In this document: in pieces, positions 1 to 5,324 of the stretch | Numbering within the stretch: the first letter of the stretch is position 1 | Layout: each line of letters begins with the position of its first letter | NCBI GenBank assembly: GCA_003661605.2 | Contig: QMWL02000013.1 | Location: 1-10,853 of the forward strand | DNA from: an archaeon | Lineage (GTDB): Archaea; Thermoproteota; QMWL01 | Reading direction: 5' to 3' | Length of the DNA: 10,853 nucleotides | Program-made: the position numbers and the translations under genes | The notes under the pieces: model-generated | The model's input: only the letters and a program-made list of their open reading frames with translations | What the model was told of the DNA's origin: nothing | Database searches by the model: none

Positions 1-890
1 CAGAAGACGACGTTAGCGCCTACTGACTTGATTTTTTCAACATATCCTTGAAGAATCTTGATCTCCTCCTCGATAAAGCGTCGAATCTGACCCGGATCGG
101 TTATACGAATCTCCGCGCTAATCTCAGTTTTTTCGATCTCCAAAGGACATGCAAGAAGCGCAATCTTAGCGTTCTCCACACGCTTCGGCATGCCAGGATG
201 AACAACTTCCTTGTCGATGACTATACCGCGGATGAACTTTGTATCAGTTAGATCACCACCCTCCTTCTTGACAACCTGAACTTGATCTACATCTACAACC
301 TTCCGTCCGTTTTTCTCCTCCATCACTTGCAGAGCAGCATCAACAGCAAGTTCTGCAAAGAGATCTCGTGCGATACCAAGCCCTTTGCTGAAAACTGCTA
401 CATATGCCGCTTTCTTTAGCTCACTACGATCTGATACGTCGATCGGGAAAGCTATTTGATCGAGGAGTTCGGCACACCACTCAGCAGCCTTAGCATAGCC
501 GCGCACTATGATCGATGGATGTACTTCCTGATCAAGCAGCTCTTCAGCTTGGCGTAGAAGCTCTCCTGCTAGTACGACAACACTAGTTGTTCCATCACCA
601 ACCTCTCGGTCAACACCTTTTGCTATCTCGACGAGCAACTTTGCCGCAGGGTGTTCGATCTCCATCTCCTTGAGTATTGTAGCTCCATCACTTGTCACCG
701 TAACATCACCTAGACTGTCAACAAGCATCTTATCTCGACCGCGAGGCCCTAGCGAGGTACGCATCAGCTCAGCGAGAATACGAGCAGCTACGATGTTGTT
801 ACGCTGCGCCTCTCTGCCACGAGTTCGGGAAGTTCCTTCCTTGAGAACGATAACAGGGCGACCCGCGAGTTCCCCTGGTACTGCAGCCAT
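1..890 (-). CDS. Thermosome (group II chaperonin) subunit, N-terminal part
   Basis: Partial gene: the start is in the window and the C-terminus runs off the left edge. The 296 codons seen are a little over half of a usual subunit of about 545 residues. Group II chaperonins form double-ring cytosolic complexes that fold proteins by ATP-driven lid closure. Visible are the equatorial ATP-site segments TSLGPRGRDKML (about residues 45-56) and SDGATI (67-72), and the loop VGDGTTSVVVLAGELL (97-112). From about residue 213 the intermediate and apical domain begins, with TDTKFIRGIVIDKEV and the typical HPGMPKRVENAKIALL segment (231-246). The ATG at 890 is chosen because a TATA-like box lies 25-34 bases upstream, which fits a leaderless mRNA, and because the N-terminal length is normal. 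It follows the histone gene on the same strand after 40 bases. Which paralogue (alpha, beta or gamma) it is cannot be told from this part. Confidence 0.96.
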   Translation of the reverse strand, partial: MAAVPGELAGRPVIVLKEGTSRTRGREAQRNNIVAARILAELMRTSLGPRGRDKMLVDSLGDVTVTSDGATILKEMEIEHPAAKLLVEIAKGVDREVGDGTTSVVVLAGELLRQAEELLDQEVHPSIIVRGYAKAAEWCAELLDQIAFPIDVSDRSELKKAAYVAVFSKGLGIARDLFAELAVDAALQVMEEKNGRKVVDVDQVQVVKKEGGDLTDTKFIRGIVIDKEVVHPGMPKRVENAKIALLACPLEIEKTEISAEIRITDPGQIRRFIEEEIKILQGYVEKIKSVGANVVF

Positions 891-914
891 CGCGAAGCGA
901 GGCGAAATAACGGG

Positions 915-924
915 CTTATAAAAT
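915..924 (-). promoter_or_regulatory. TATA/BRE promoter of the thermosome gene
   Basis: Read on the minus strand, the sequence is ATTTTATAAG, preceded by a purine-rich CGAAGA that fits a TFB recognition element. It lies 25-34 bases before the ATG at 890, the spacing expected if transcription starts at or next to the start codon. It sits entirely between the histone stop codon (931-933) and the thermosome start, so the chaperonin can be transcribed separately from the histone. Confidence 0.7.
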
Positions 925-930
925 CTTCGA

Positions 931-1173
931 TTAAGCGGGCAGCTCCTTCAGGAGACCCCGAACTGCTAGTTCGACATCTTCGCGTTTGATGGTGTTGCGA
1001 CCAGCGTGACGAGCGAAGCTTGCGGCTTCACGACCGAGCCAGGTGCAGATTCGCTCTAGGATATCTACTGTGTAGATCGTTGCCTCTTTGCTGACTCGCT
1101 TTGCACCACCTTTCTTCAGCAATCGAGCCACGGGCGTTAGTGGAAGATCCCGTATCTGCTTACGGCGCGGCAT
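931..1173 (-). CDS. Archaeal histone with short basic N-terminal tail
   Basis: An 80-residue single histone-fold protein that would dimerise and wrap DNA into nucleosome-like particles or longer hypernucleosomes. It aligns along its length with the methanogen histone HMfB, with an offset of 7: DLPLTPVARLLKKGGAKRVS (9-28) matches the first helix, and FARHAGRNTIKREDVELAV (53-71) matches the second loop and third helix. Residues equivalent to HMfB R19, H49, R52, T54 and D59 are kept (R26, H56, R59, T61, D66). HMfB K53 is Asn (N60) and L46 is Phe (F53). The tail MPRRKQIR adds about seven residues, four of its eight being basic, in front of the usual start. The ATG at 1173 is preferred because a TATA-like TTTATC lies 23-28 bases upstream. 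An in-frame TTG at 1191 would add six residues and is less likely. There is no long C-terminal tail. Confidence 0.95.
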   Translation of the reverse strand: MPRRKQIRDLPLTPVARLLKKGGAKRVSKEATIYTVDILERICTWLGREAASFARHAGRNTIKREDVELAVRGLLKELPA

Positions 1174-1195
1174 ACGTCGTGCGGTCTTCAACTCA

Positions 1196-1201
1196 GATAA
1201 A
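1196..1201 (-). promoter_or_regulatory. TATA-like box of the histone gene
   Basis: On the minus strand TTTATC, preceded by AGCGA, lies 23-28 bases before the ATG at 1173. This fits a leaderless transcript and helps decide the histone start. A second TATA-like element on the same strand (1222-1216, TTTTAAG) would suit the alternative TTG at 1191. The box is inferred from spacing and sequence only. Confidence 0.5.
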
Positions 1202-1215
1202 TCGCTTACACAGCT

Positions 1216-1223
1216 CTTAAAAC
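1216..1223 (+). promoter_or_regulatory. TATA-like box of the S17e gene
   Basis: CTTAAAAC ends 20 bases before the GTG at 1243, the right place for a leaderless start. It lies in the 69-bp region shared with the divergent histone gene. Read in reverse it is also T-rich (TTTTAAG), so the two promoters may overlap and compete for TBP. Confidence 0.5.
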
Positions 1224-1242
1224 AGGGTGTTAGAGAACCAGC

Positions 1243-1515
1243 GTGGGTCGTATTCGCACACGTCGGGTACGTAGAATCGCGAAGCGACTACTGGAGATAC
1301 TAGAACATCCTCCTGAGGAATTCCGACCTCTTCTCCCCGACGACTACAGGATGAAGTTCTTAGAGCTTCGATTTGGCGACTCAGAGGAAATGTGGAGCGA
1401 GTTTAAGGATCTGGTTAGGAAATTGCGTCCAGATATCACAAGCAAGAGGTTTCGTAATCAGGTAGCGGGATGTCTCATTAGGCTGGTTAAGCTTCGGAGA
1501 AGAGGGCTTCTTTAG
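1243..1515 (+). CDS. rps17e: 30S ribosomal protein S17e, with an internal insertion
   Basis: S17e is an archaeal and eukaryotic small-subunit ribosomal protein. The N-terminus MGRIRTRRVRRIAKRLLE (1-18) and the C-terminal segment ITSKRFRNQVAGCLIRLVKL (65-84) are both diagnostic of the family. Most archaeal members are about 60-80 residues; this one is 90, and the stretch between the two conserved ends is about 48 residues instead of roughly 24. The extra part, about residues 22-48, contains acidic, proline-containing and aromatic residues. Translation starts at GTG 1243, because GTG-GGT-CGT encodes the canonical MGR start; no Shine-Dalgarno site precedes it. It is divergent from the histone gene and is followed after 67 bases by the serine kinase-like gene. 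Confidence 0.93.
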   Translation: MGRIRTRRVRRIAKRLLEILEHPPEEFRPLLPDDYRMKFLELRFGDSEEMWSEFKDLVRKLRPDITSKRFRNQVAGCLIRLVKLRRRGLL

Positions 1516-1524
1516 TCAGTAATC

Positions 1525-1531
1525 CTATAAG
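1525..1531 (+). promoter_or_regulatory. Possible TATA box upstream of the serine kinase-like gene
   Basis: CTATAAG occurs in the 67-bp gap after S17e. It ends 51 bases before the ATG at 1583, so a transcript from it would start near 1555 and carry a leader of about 25-30 bases, long enough to include the GGGAG at 1574-1578. The four-gene unit could alternatively be read through from S17e. I see no clear terminator between them. Confidence 0.35.
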
Positions 1532-1573
1532 CAAGGTAGGAAAATTTGATGTGATGACGCCGACCTGAACCGA

Positions 1574-1578
1574 GGGAG
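1574..1578 (+). promoter_or_regulatory. Shine-Dalgarno-like site of the serine kinase-like gene
   Basis: GGGAG lies four bases before the ATG at 1583 and 13 bases before an in-frame ATG at 1592. The shorter spacing favours 1583 as the start. It is one of the few recognisable ribosome-binding sites in the window. Confidence 0.45.
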
Positions 1579-1582
1579 ACCG

Positions 1583-2431
1583 ATGAAGACAATGCACCTC
1601 TCTGATCGCTTCGACCTGCTTACGATTAAGGGGACTTTCTTTGCACTGAAGGTTTGCCTAGAGCCTGTAGTTAACCTTCTTCCACACGAGGAAATAGTTG
1701 AAGAGCTGCTTACGGATCTCACAAATGATCTGATTAATTGTGGTAAAGTTCGGGACCCGATAGTAGTTGATGAGGAAACGCTTACCGTTCTTGATGGAAT
1801 GCATCGCTTAGCAGCCCTTAAGGACTTAGGAGCGAAAATGGCGCCAGTTTGTCTTGTTCCATATTCAACTGAAACAATTCGAGTAGAGCGATGGATTCGC
1901 ATTATACGAGGAAATTTGGATTATAACGAGCTCGTTTGTTGCATCGGTAAGCCCACGAGACGTGTAAAACGAGAAGACATCTTTACTGGAACAAGGAGGT
2001 CTCCATGTACAGGCATCGTGTTAGGTGATGAGGGGGTTTTGGTTAAGGGAGACTCGAAGATGGAATGCTATAGGTTGGTGAGCGAGCTAGAACGGTATCT
2101 GCGAACCAGAGGTTTTGACATTAGTTATGTTACTGAGGTTGAGGCTCTAGATGAAAAGCGGTCGCTTCTGATAGTTCCACCCCTTCTCGAAAAACGCGAT
2201 GTTACAGGTATTGCACGTCAAAAGCAGCTCTTCCCTCCAAAGGCAACGAGACACATTATACCGAGCCGTGTCGTTGGACTAAATGTCCCCTTGAGCCTGC
2301 TTAAGCAACCGGATAGTAAGCAGCTCCAGGAGTTTCGAGAGGAGGTTCTAAGCAGGAAGGTTCAGAGACTCCCTCCTATGTCTCGATATGGAGATCGGCT
2401 TTACGAAGAAGAGTTGTTTGTTCTGGGGTAA
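1583..2431 (+). CDS. serK: SerK-like free serine kinase (ParB/Srx fold)
   Basis: The protein resembles archaeal SerK, the ParB/sulfiredoxin-fold enzyme that phosphorylates free L-serine to O-phosphoserine. SerK was characterised in Thermococcus kodakarensis, where it feeds cysteine and serine metabolism and can use ADP. The diagnostic pieces are LLPHEE (32-37), whose Glu36 matches the catalytic Glu of SerK; VLDGMHRLAALKDLGAK (69-85), matching the substrate-site DGHHR segment; and FPPKATRHIIPS (217-228) near the C-terminus. The enzyme is probably cytosolic, with no signal peptide or membrane segment. At 282 residues it is about 40 longer than typical SerK, mostly through a C-terminal tail after residue 240, and the middle (about 118-140) is divergent. 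Start is ATG 1583 behind a GGGAG site. It ends two bases before the ubiquitin-fold gene. The fold is clear; exact substrate and phosphate donor are inferred. Confidence 0.82.
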   Translation: MKTMHLSDRFDLLTIKGTFFALKVCLEPVVNLLPHEEIVEELLTDLTNDLINCGKVRDPIVVDEETLTVLDGMHRLAALKDLGAKMAPVCLVPYSTETIRVERWIRIIRGNLDYNELVCCIGKPTRRVKREDIFTGTRRSPCTGIVLGDEGVLVKGDSKMECYRLVSELERYLRTRGFDISYVTEVEALDEKRSLLIVPPLLEKRDVTGIARQKQLFPPKATRHIIPSRVVGLNVPLSLLKQPDSKQLQEFREEVLSRKVQRLPPMSRYGDRLYEEELFVLG

Positions 2432-2433
2432 AA

Positions 2434-2709
2434 TTGCTGCTTGTGCGGTTTCTCGGCGCGTTACCAGCGAGATACCGGGTACCGGCCGAGATCTATATAG
2501 AGGGAGGAGGGCGGGTGATAGACCTCCCAAAACGCGTAGCAATTAGTGTGGGGAATCCAGAGCTAGCAAGACTTCTGAGACGAGATATTCGCCAGCGTGC
2601 GGTCCTTGTCCTCATCAACGGGGTTGAGATTAGCGTAACGGGCTTTGAGAAGAGCGAACTACCTAAATCAGGAACTGTGGAAATTATTCCAGTACTTCAC
2701 GGAGGTTGA
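2434..2709 (+). CDS. Ubiquitin-like sulfur carrier/modifier ending in LHGG (Urm1/MoaD/SAMP type)
   Basis: A 91-residue beta-grasp protein. The body has the Urm1/MoaD pattern LVLINGVEISVTGFE (58-72) and ends VEIIPVLHGG, the exposed di-glycine tail that an E1-like enzyme adenylates before thiocarboxylation or conjugation. The Leu-His-Gly-Gly ending is particularly like Urm1. Such proteins supply sulfur for tRNA thiolation, molybdopterin or cysteine synthesis, or are attached to lysines as protein modifiers; which applies here is not visible. Start is TTG 2434, two bases after the preceding stop and without a clear Shine-Dalgarno site, which implies translational coupling. Its stop overlaps the next start (TTGA, 4 bases). 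No E1-like (ThiF/UbaA) or JAMM gene lies in the window. Confidence 0.85.
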   Translation: MLLVRFLGALPARYRVPAEIYIEGGGRVIDLPKRVAISVGNPELARLLRRDIRQRAVLVLINGVEISVTGFEKSELPKSGTVEIIPVLHGG

Positions 2710-3314
2710 GAGCGAATAAGAAACCTGCAACGCATGAACGAGTGAGCGAGGACTTTGAAGCTCCTACGTGGGATGATATCTACGACATGTGCATCGAACT
2801 GGCCAAGAAGATTGCAGCATCAGGGTATCAACCAGAAGCTATCTTAGGAATCGCACGAGGTGGTTGGATTCCCGCACGCATTTTATCTGATCTACTTAAT
2901 GTAACGTTACTGACTAATATCCGCATCGAGTTTTATCAGGAGGTAGGTATGCGCGGTAAAAAACCCGTTGTAACCCAGCCGATTTCCTACCCGTTGCTGA
3001 ATAAGAGGGTGTTAATAGTAGATGATGTGGCGGATACAGGTCTCAGCCTCTTAGTCGCAAAAGAGGCGGCAATTCATGCAGGAAGTCAAGAGATCAGAAT
3101 TGCAACGCTGTACTATAAACCCTGGAGCAAAGTTAAACCAGATTACTACGTTAAGGAGACGCAAAAGTGGGTGATCTTCCCGTGGGAAAGGCGTGAGACG
3201 GTGATACAGCTGATGCAGCACGCAACTAACGAGGAGGCGCGTATGCGTATAGTGGAAAAGCTGTCAAAAGCTGGATTGCCGAAGCAGCTAATTGAGCAGC
3301 TTTTGACTTTGTAA
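2706..3314 (+). CDS. Purine-type phosphoribosyltransferase
   Basis: A type I phosphoribosyltransferase that would transfer ribose 5-phosphate from PRPP to a nucleobase, most likely hypoxanthine, guanine or xanthine in purine salvage. The PRPP-binding signature is VLIVDDVADTGLSL (102-115), with the paired Asp residues at 106-107. Upstream, ILGIARGGWIPARIL (46-60) forms the conserved glycine-containing loop after the first strand. The segment KWVIFPWERRE (154-164) is typical of the archaeal hypoxanthine/xanthine branch. About 40 helical residues follow to the C-terminus, a common extension in these archaeal members. It starts at TTG 2706, overlapping the previous stop by 4 bases; GTG 2742 would also leave the domain intact. 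Base specificity cannot be read from the sequence. Confidence 0.9.
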   Translation: MRANKKPATHERVSEDFEAPTWDDIYDMCIELAKKIAASGYQPEAILGIARGGWIPARILSDLLNVTLLTNIRIEFYQEVGMRGKKPVVTQPISYPLLNKRVLIVDDVADTGLSLLVAKEAAIHAGSQEIRIATLYYKPWSKVKPDYYVKETQKWVIFPWERRETVIQLMQHATNEEARMRIVEKLSKAGLPKQLIEQLLTL

Positions 3315-3317
3315 GCT

Positions 3318-3905
3318 TTGCTTGTTAATAAGAGGATACAAGAATTTGTTCTAAATGCACTGACAATAGAAATCAAAAATCCCGATCCGCGTTTAATAGA
3401 TCTTTTACGACAAGTGTTTCCAGACGCCCACGTCCAGGTAATCAATGCCAACTACGTTGCAGGCCCACGGCATCTCTGTGCAGCGATTGAGAATGCTATC
3501 GCAGCCGTTAAAGGAGGGTATGCTTTAGCTAAACGAATTGAGATGGAAATCCTTCTCGCAATTACAGGTATGAGAAGTGTGAATAATGCAATTAGAACTG
3601 CTGGAATAAAGAGAGAGGTGCATAGGTACGTTATGGTTCTACTAACTAAGGTTCCTATCAGAAAACAGATAGTGCTTGAGCGATTGGCTCGTCTTCAAAT
3701 CGAAGTACTAGAGGAAATCAAGCCTCTTTCATTCGAGAACGCTGTTAGAATAGCACGAATACTCAAGCTATCCGACAACCTACTATCATCATATACGACA
3801 GCTAGTAGCTTCGAAGAAGCAGTAGAACGCGCTTGTATTGAACGCGCCAGCGCACTATATACGCGAGTCAGCACAGCACCTATCGTGAGAAAGCGGCGCG
3901 AATAG
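3318..3905 (+). CDS. cgi121: KEOPS complex subunit Cgi121
   Basis: Cgi121 is the small KEOPS subunit that binds the kinase Bud32 and the 3' end of tRNA, helping Kae1 place threonylcarbamoyl on A37 (t6A). The family hallmark is the helix AKRIEMEILLAITGMRSVNN (71-90), which matches the usual pattern ARSLxxEILLYLAGxRQIxxAI. It is preceded by a loop with VAGPRHLCAAIENAI (47-61), like the 'gxeHLlsAv' segment of relatives. The protein is 195 residues, slightly longer than usual, with a basic tail ending RKRRE. It starts at TTG 3318, three bases after the preceding stop and without a Shine-Dalgarno site. Its last 26 bases overlap the oppositely oriented tsaC, another t6A gene. Other KEOPS genes (kae1, bud32, pcc1) are not in the window. 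The sequence is divergent, but motif and context agree. Confidence 0.86.
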   Translation: MLVNKRIQEFVLNALTIEIKNPDPRLIDLLRQVFPDAHVQVINANYVAGPRHLCAAIENAIAAVKGGYALAKRIEMEILLAITGMRSVNNAIRTAGIKREVHRYVMVLLTKVPIRKQIVLERLARLQIEVLEEIKPLSFENAVRIARILKLSDNLLSSYTTASSFEEAVERACIERASALYTRVSTAPIVRKRRE

Positions 3906-4491
3906 TTGCAACCCCTACAGGACCCAACCTTATCACATCTACGCGACCTTCCTCGATGCGCACAACGGTTGAATCCTTATCGTATACGGTGAGGTTAGCA
4001 TCTACGTAGAGGTCAACTAGTTCTCCCAGCTGAAGAATCGCTTCGAAGCAGGATCGTGGAGAGGGGTTCCCAGATATGTTAGCGCTTGTGCCCAGTAGGG
4101 GTCTTCCTATTCTACGAAGTAAAGCTAGTGTGAACCAGTGATTAGGAATACGAACTCCTAAGGAAGCTCTGCCTGCTGCAGCAGCTTGCAAGCTATGGTC
4201 TATAAGCGGTCCTACAAAGGTAATTGGTCCCGGAAGCAACTTTGACGCAGCAGCAACTCCCTCAGGACTCAATCTTACGATGCGAAGCATTTCTTCAATA
4301 GATGATACAAACACCGGCATAGGTATCATGCCGCGACGTTTAATCTCCCATGCGCGGATAACTAGATTCTGGTCGTCGGCTAGACACGAGAGGGCGTATG
4401 CGGTGTCTGTCGGAAGGACAACGAATTTTCCTGAGAGGAGGTACTGCTCGGCTACAAGGAGCGCTTCGGTAGACGCACGTAACACCTTCAC
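3880..4491 (-). CDS. tsaC: Threonylcarbamoyl-AMP synthase, YrdC-domain only (TsaC/Sua5)
   Basis: This enzyme makes threonylcarbamoyl-AMP from threonine, bicarbonate and ATP, the first step of tRNA t6A synthesis; KEOPS then transfers the group. Counting from GTG 4491 (203 residues), the YrdC motifs are VVLPTDTAYAL (24-34); IKRRGMIPMPV (50-60), with the Lys and Arg that bind nucleotide; LLPGPITFVGPL (85-96); GVRIPNH (112-118); GTSANISG (134-141); and DSTVVRIEEG (173-182). It lacks the second Sua5 domain, so it is TsaC-type in length. The open frame extends to a TTG at 4563. GTG 4491, with GTG 4485 as alternative, is preferred because a TATA-like TTAATA lies 21-26 bases upstream and the N-terminus then matches relatives. 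It converges on and overlaps cgi121 by 26 bases and is divergent from the unknown gene at 4534. Confidence 0.93.
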   Translation of the reverse strand: MKVLRASTEALLVAEQYLLSGKFVVLPTDTAYALSCLADDQNLVIRAWEIKRRGMIPMPVFVSSIEEMLRIVRLSPEGVAAASKLLPGPITFVGPLIDHSLQAAAAGRASLGVRIPNHWFTLALLRRIGRPLLGTSANISGNPSPRSCFEAILQLGELVDLYVDANLTVYDKDSTVVRIEEGRVDVIRLGPVGVATIRAAFSR

Positions 4492-4511
4492 CAAGCTAAT
4501 GATTGGATGAG

Positions 4512-4517
4512 TATTAA
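4512..4517. promoter_or_regulatory. Possible shared TATA-like element between tsaC and the unknown gene
   Basis: TATTAA on the plus strand reads TTAATA on the minus strand. For tsaC it lies 21-26 bases before GTG 4491, good leaderless spacing. For the plus-strand gene it lies only 17-22 bases before ATG 4534, slightly short, so that start may be a little downstream or use a different element. One A/T-rich site may serve both divergent genes in this 42-bp gap. Confidence 0.4.
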
Positions 4518-4533
4518 CCACTAAGCGTAGTAA

Positions 4534-5322
4534 ATGCACGCAAATGATTTGAAAGAGTCGCAACGTAGGGCTGTGGTGAGCTCAAGCTCTGGACCAGAGG
4601 AATACATCGCGCCAGTCCGTAGAAGCATAATTCGCACGAGAGTATCTCAAAGAGAAGCACTTAGCTACTTTGAAGAGTACAAAACACGACCTTTCAAACG
4701 TTTGCCTTTCCAGCCAATAAGACCAGAGGAAGTTAGCGTTGTCCGGATGACACTTCGCTACGAACCAGTACTGCTAGTGGAAGCAAGCTATGAGATTGAG
4801 TATATGAGAAGCAATGTGTATCAGATACACATCGATGACAATGTTATTAAAGTAATTATAGCTGGTCAAGAGTATGGAGCCGAGAAAGTCCCCTCAACGA
4901 GCCCACGGCTTTTGAAACTGATTCATCTCGCGCGAAAGGAGGTAAATGCAGTTCGTATACCAGTTAAAGAACATGTCAGAATTGTGCGTAAGTTCTCTAA
5001 AGTCTACGATCACGCTGGGAAGGAGATTAAACTGCGTCTCCCCCCAGATGTTAAGCCAGAGCCGTTGGTGGAGGAGCTTAAGCCATCGGTGGATATGGAG
5101 GTCTTATCACACGCTATCTCTGCTGATCAAGCAGTAAGGATTGCTCGTGCATCAATAGCTGACCGACCTAAAGACGTAGAAGATGTATTGAAGGAGTCCT
5201 TCCGCATTGAGAGGCTTGAGTACCTATACTTGCCATTCTTCTACGCCGAATGCGTACACAGTCCAACACGAAGAGTGCGAATCCTAAGGTACGACCCAAC
5301 GGCTGGTGTCATCACGTATTAG
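4534..5322 (+). CDS. Unrecognised 262-aa protein
   Basis: I do not recognise this family. The protein has no signal peptide, membrane segment, cysteine cluster or nucleotide-binding motif. The N-terminus (1-35) is polar, with a serine run (SSSSG, 16-20), and looks flexible. Two strand-rich segments stand out: one around residues 76-110 (RYEPVLLVEASYEIEY and VYQIHIDDNVIKVI), the other at the end (LEYLYLPFFYAEC, 228-240; VRILRYDPTAGVITY, 248-262). Both run from a Tyr/Pro/hydrophobic strand into a short strand, a turn and another strand, so they may be an internal repeat of a small beta domain. Between them is a charged stretch with prolines (168-185). Reading frame, codon use and the 2-base spacing to the asparaginase gene show it is real. 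It probably heads a unit with asparaginase and ABCE1. ATG 4534 is chosen; TTG 4549 is possible. Confidence 0.8.
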   Translation: MHANDLKESQRRAVVSSSSGPEEYIAPVRRSIIRTRVSQREALSYFEEYKTRPFKRLPFQPIRPEEVSVVRMTLRYEPVLLVEASYEIEYMRSNVYQIHIDDNVIKVIIAGQEYGAEKVPSTSPRLLKLIHLARKEVNAVRIPVKEHVRIVRKFSKVYDHAGKEIKLRLPPDVKPEPLVEELKPSVDMEVLSHAISADQAVRIARASIADRPKDVEDVLKESFRIERLEYLYLPFFYAECVHSPTRRVRILRYDPTAGVITY

Positions 5323-5324
5323 GA

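Noticed and set aside
670..921. Plus-strand open frame opposite the thermosome gene.
   Set aside because: It is antisense to the strongly conserved ATP-binding part of the chaperonin and covers its promoter.
1551..1605. Possible C/D box guide RNA overlapping the start of the serine kinase-like gene: GTGATGA (1551-1557), CTGA (1565-1568), an ATGA at the start codon, and CTGA (1602-1605).
   Set aside because: The box order is right, but the first guide interval is only 7 bases, the second C-like box is poor, and I see no pairing between the ends. Short boxes like these occur by chance.
1525..1902. Minus-strand open frame of 125 codons opposite the serine kinase-like gene.
   Set aside because: The product is serine/arginine-rich and low in complexity, as expected for the antisense of a real gene. 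The plus-strand protein has clear family motifs.
4492..4563. Extended tsaC reading frame starting at TTG 4563.
   Set aside because: It would run through the divergent gene's start and the TATA-like element. The YrdC domain begins only after GTG 4491.
5250..5324. Start of the asparaginase gene at ATG 5250.
   Set aside because: It would overlap the preceding gene by 73 bases and add 25 residues before the normal N-terminus. TTG 5325, directly after the upstream stop, fits the family and the spacing of neighbouring genes.
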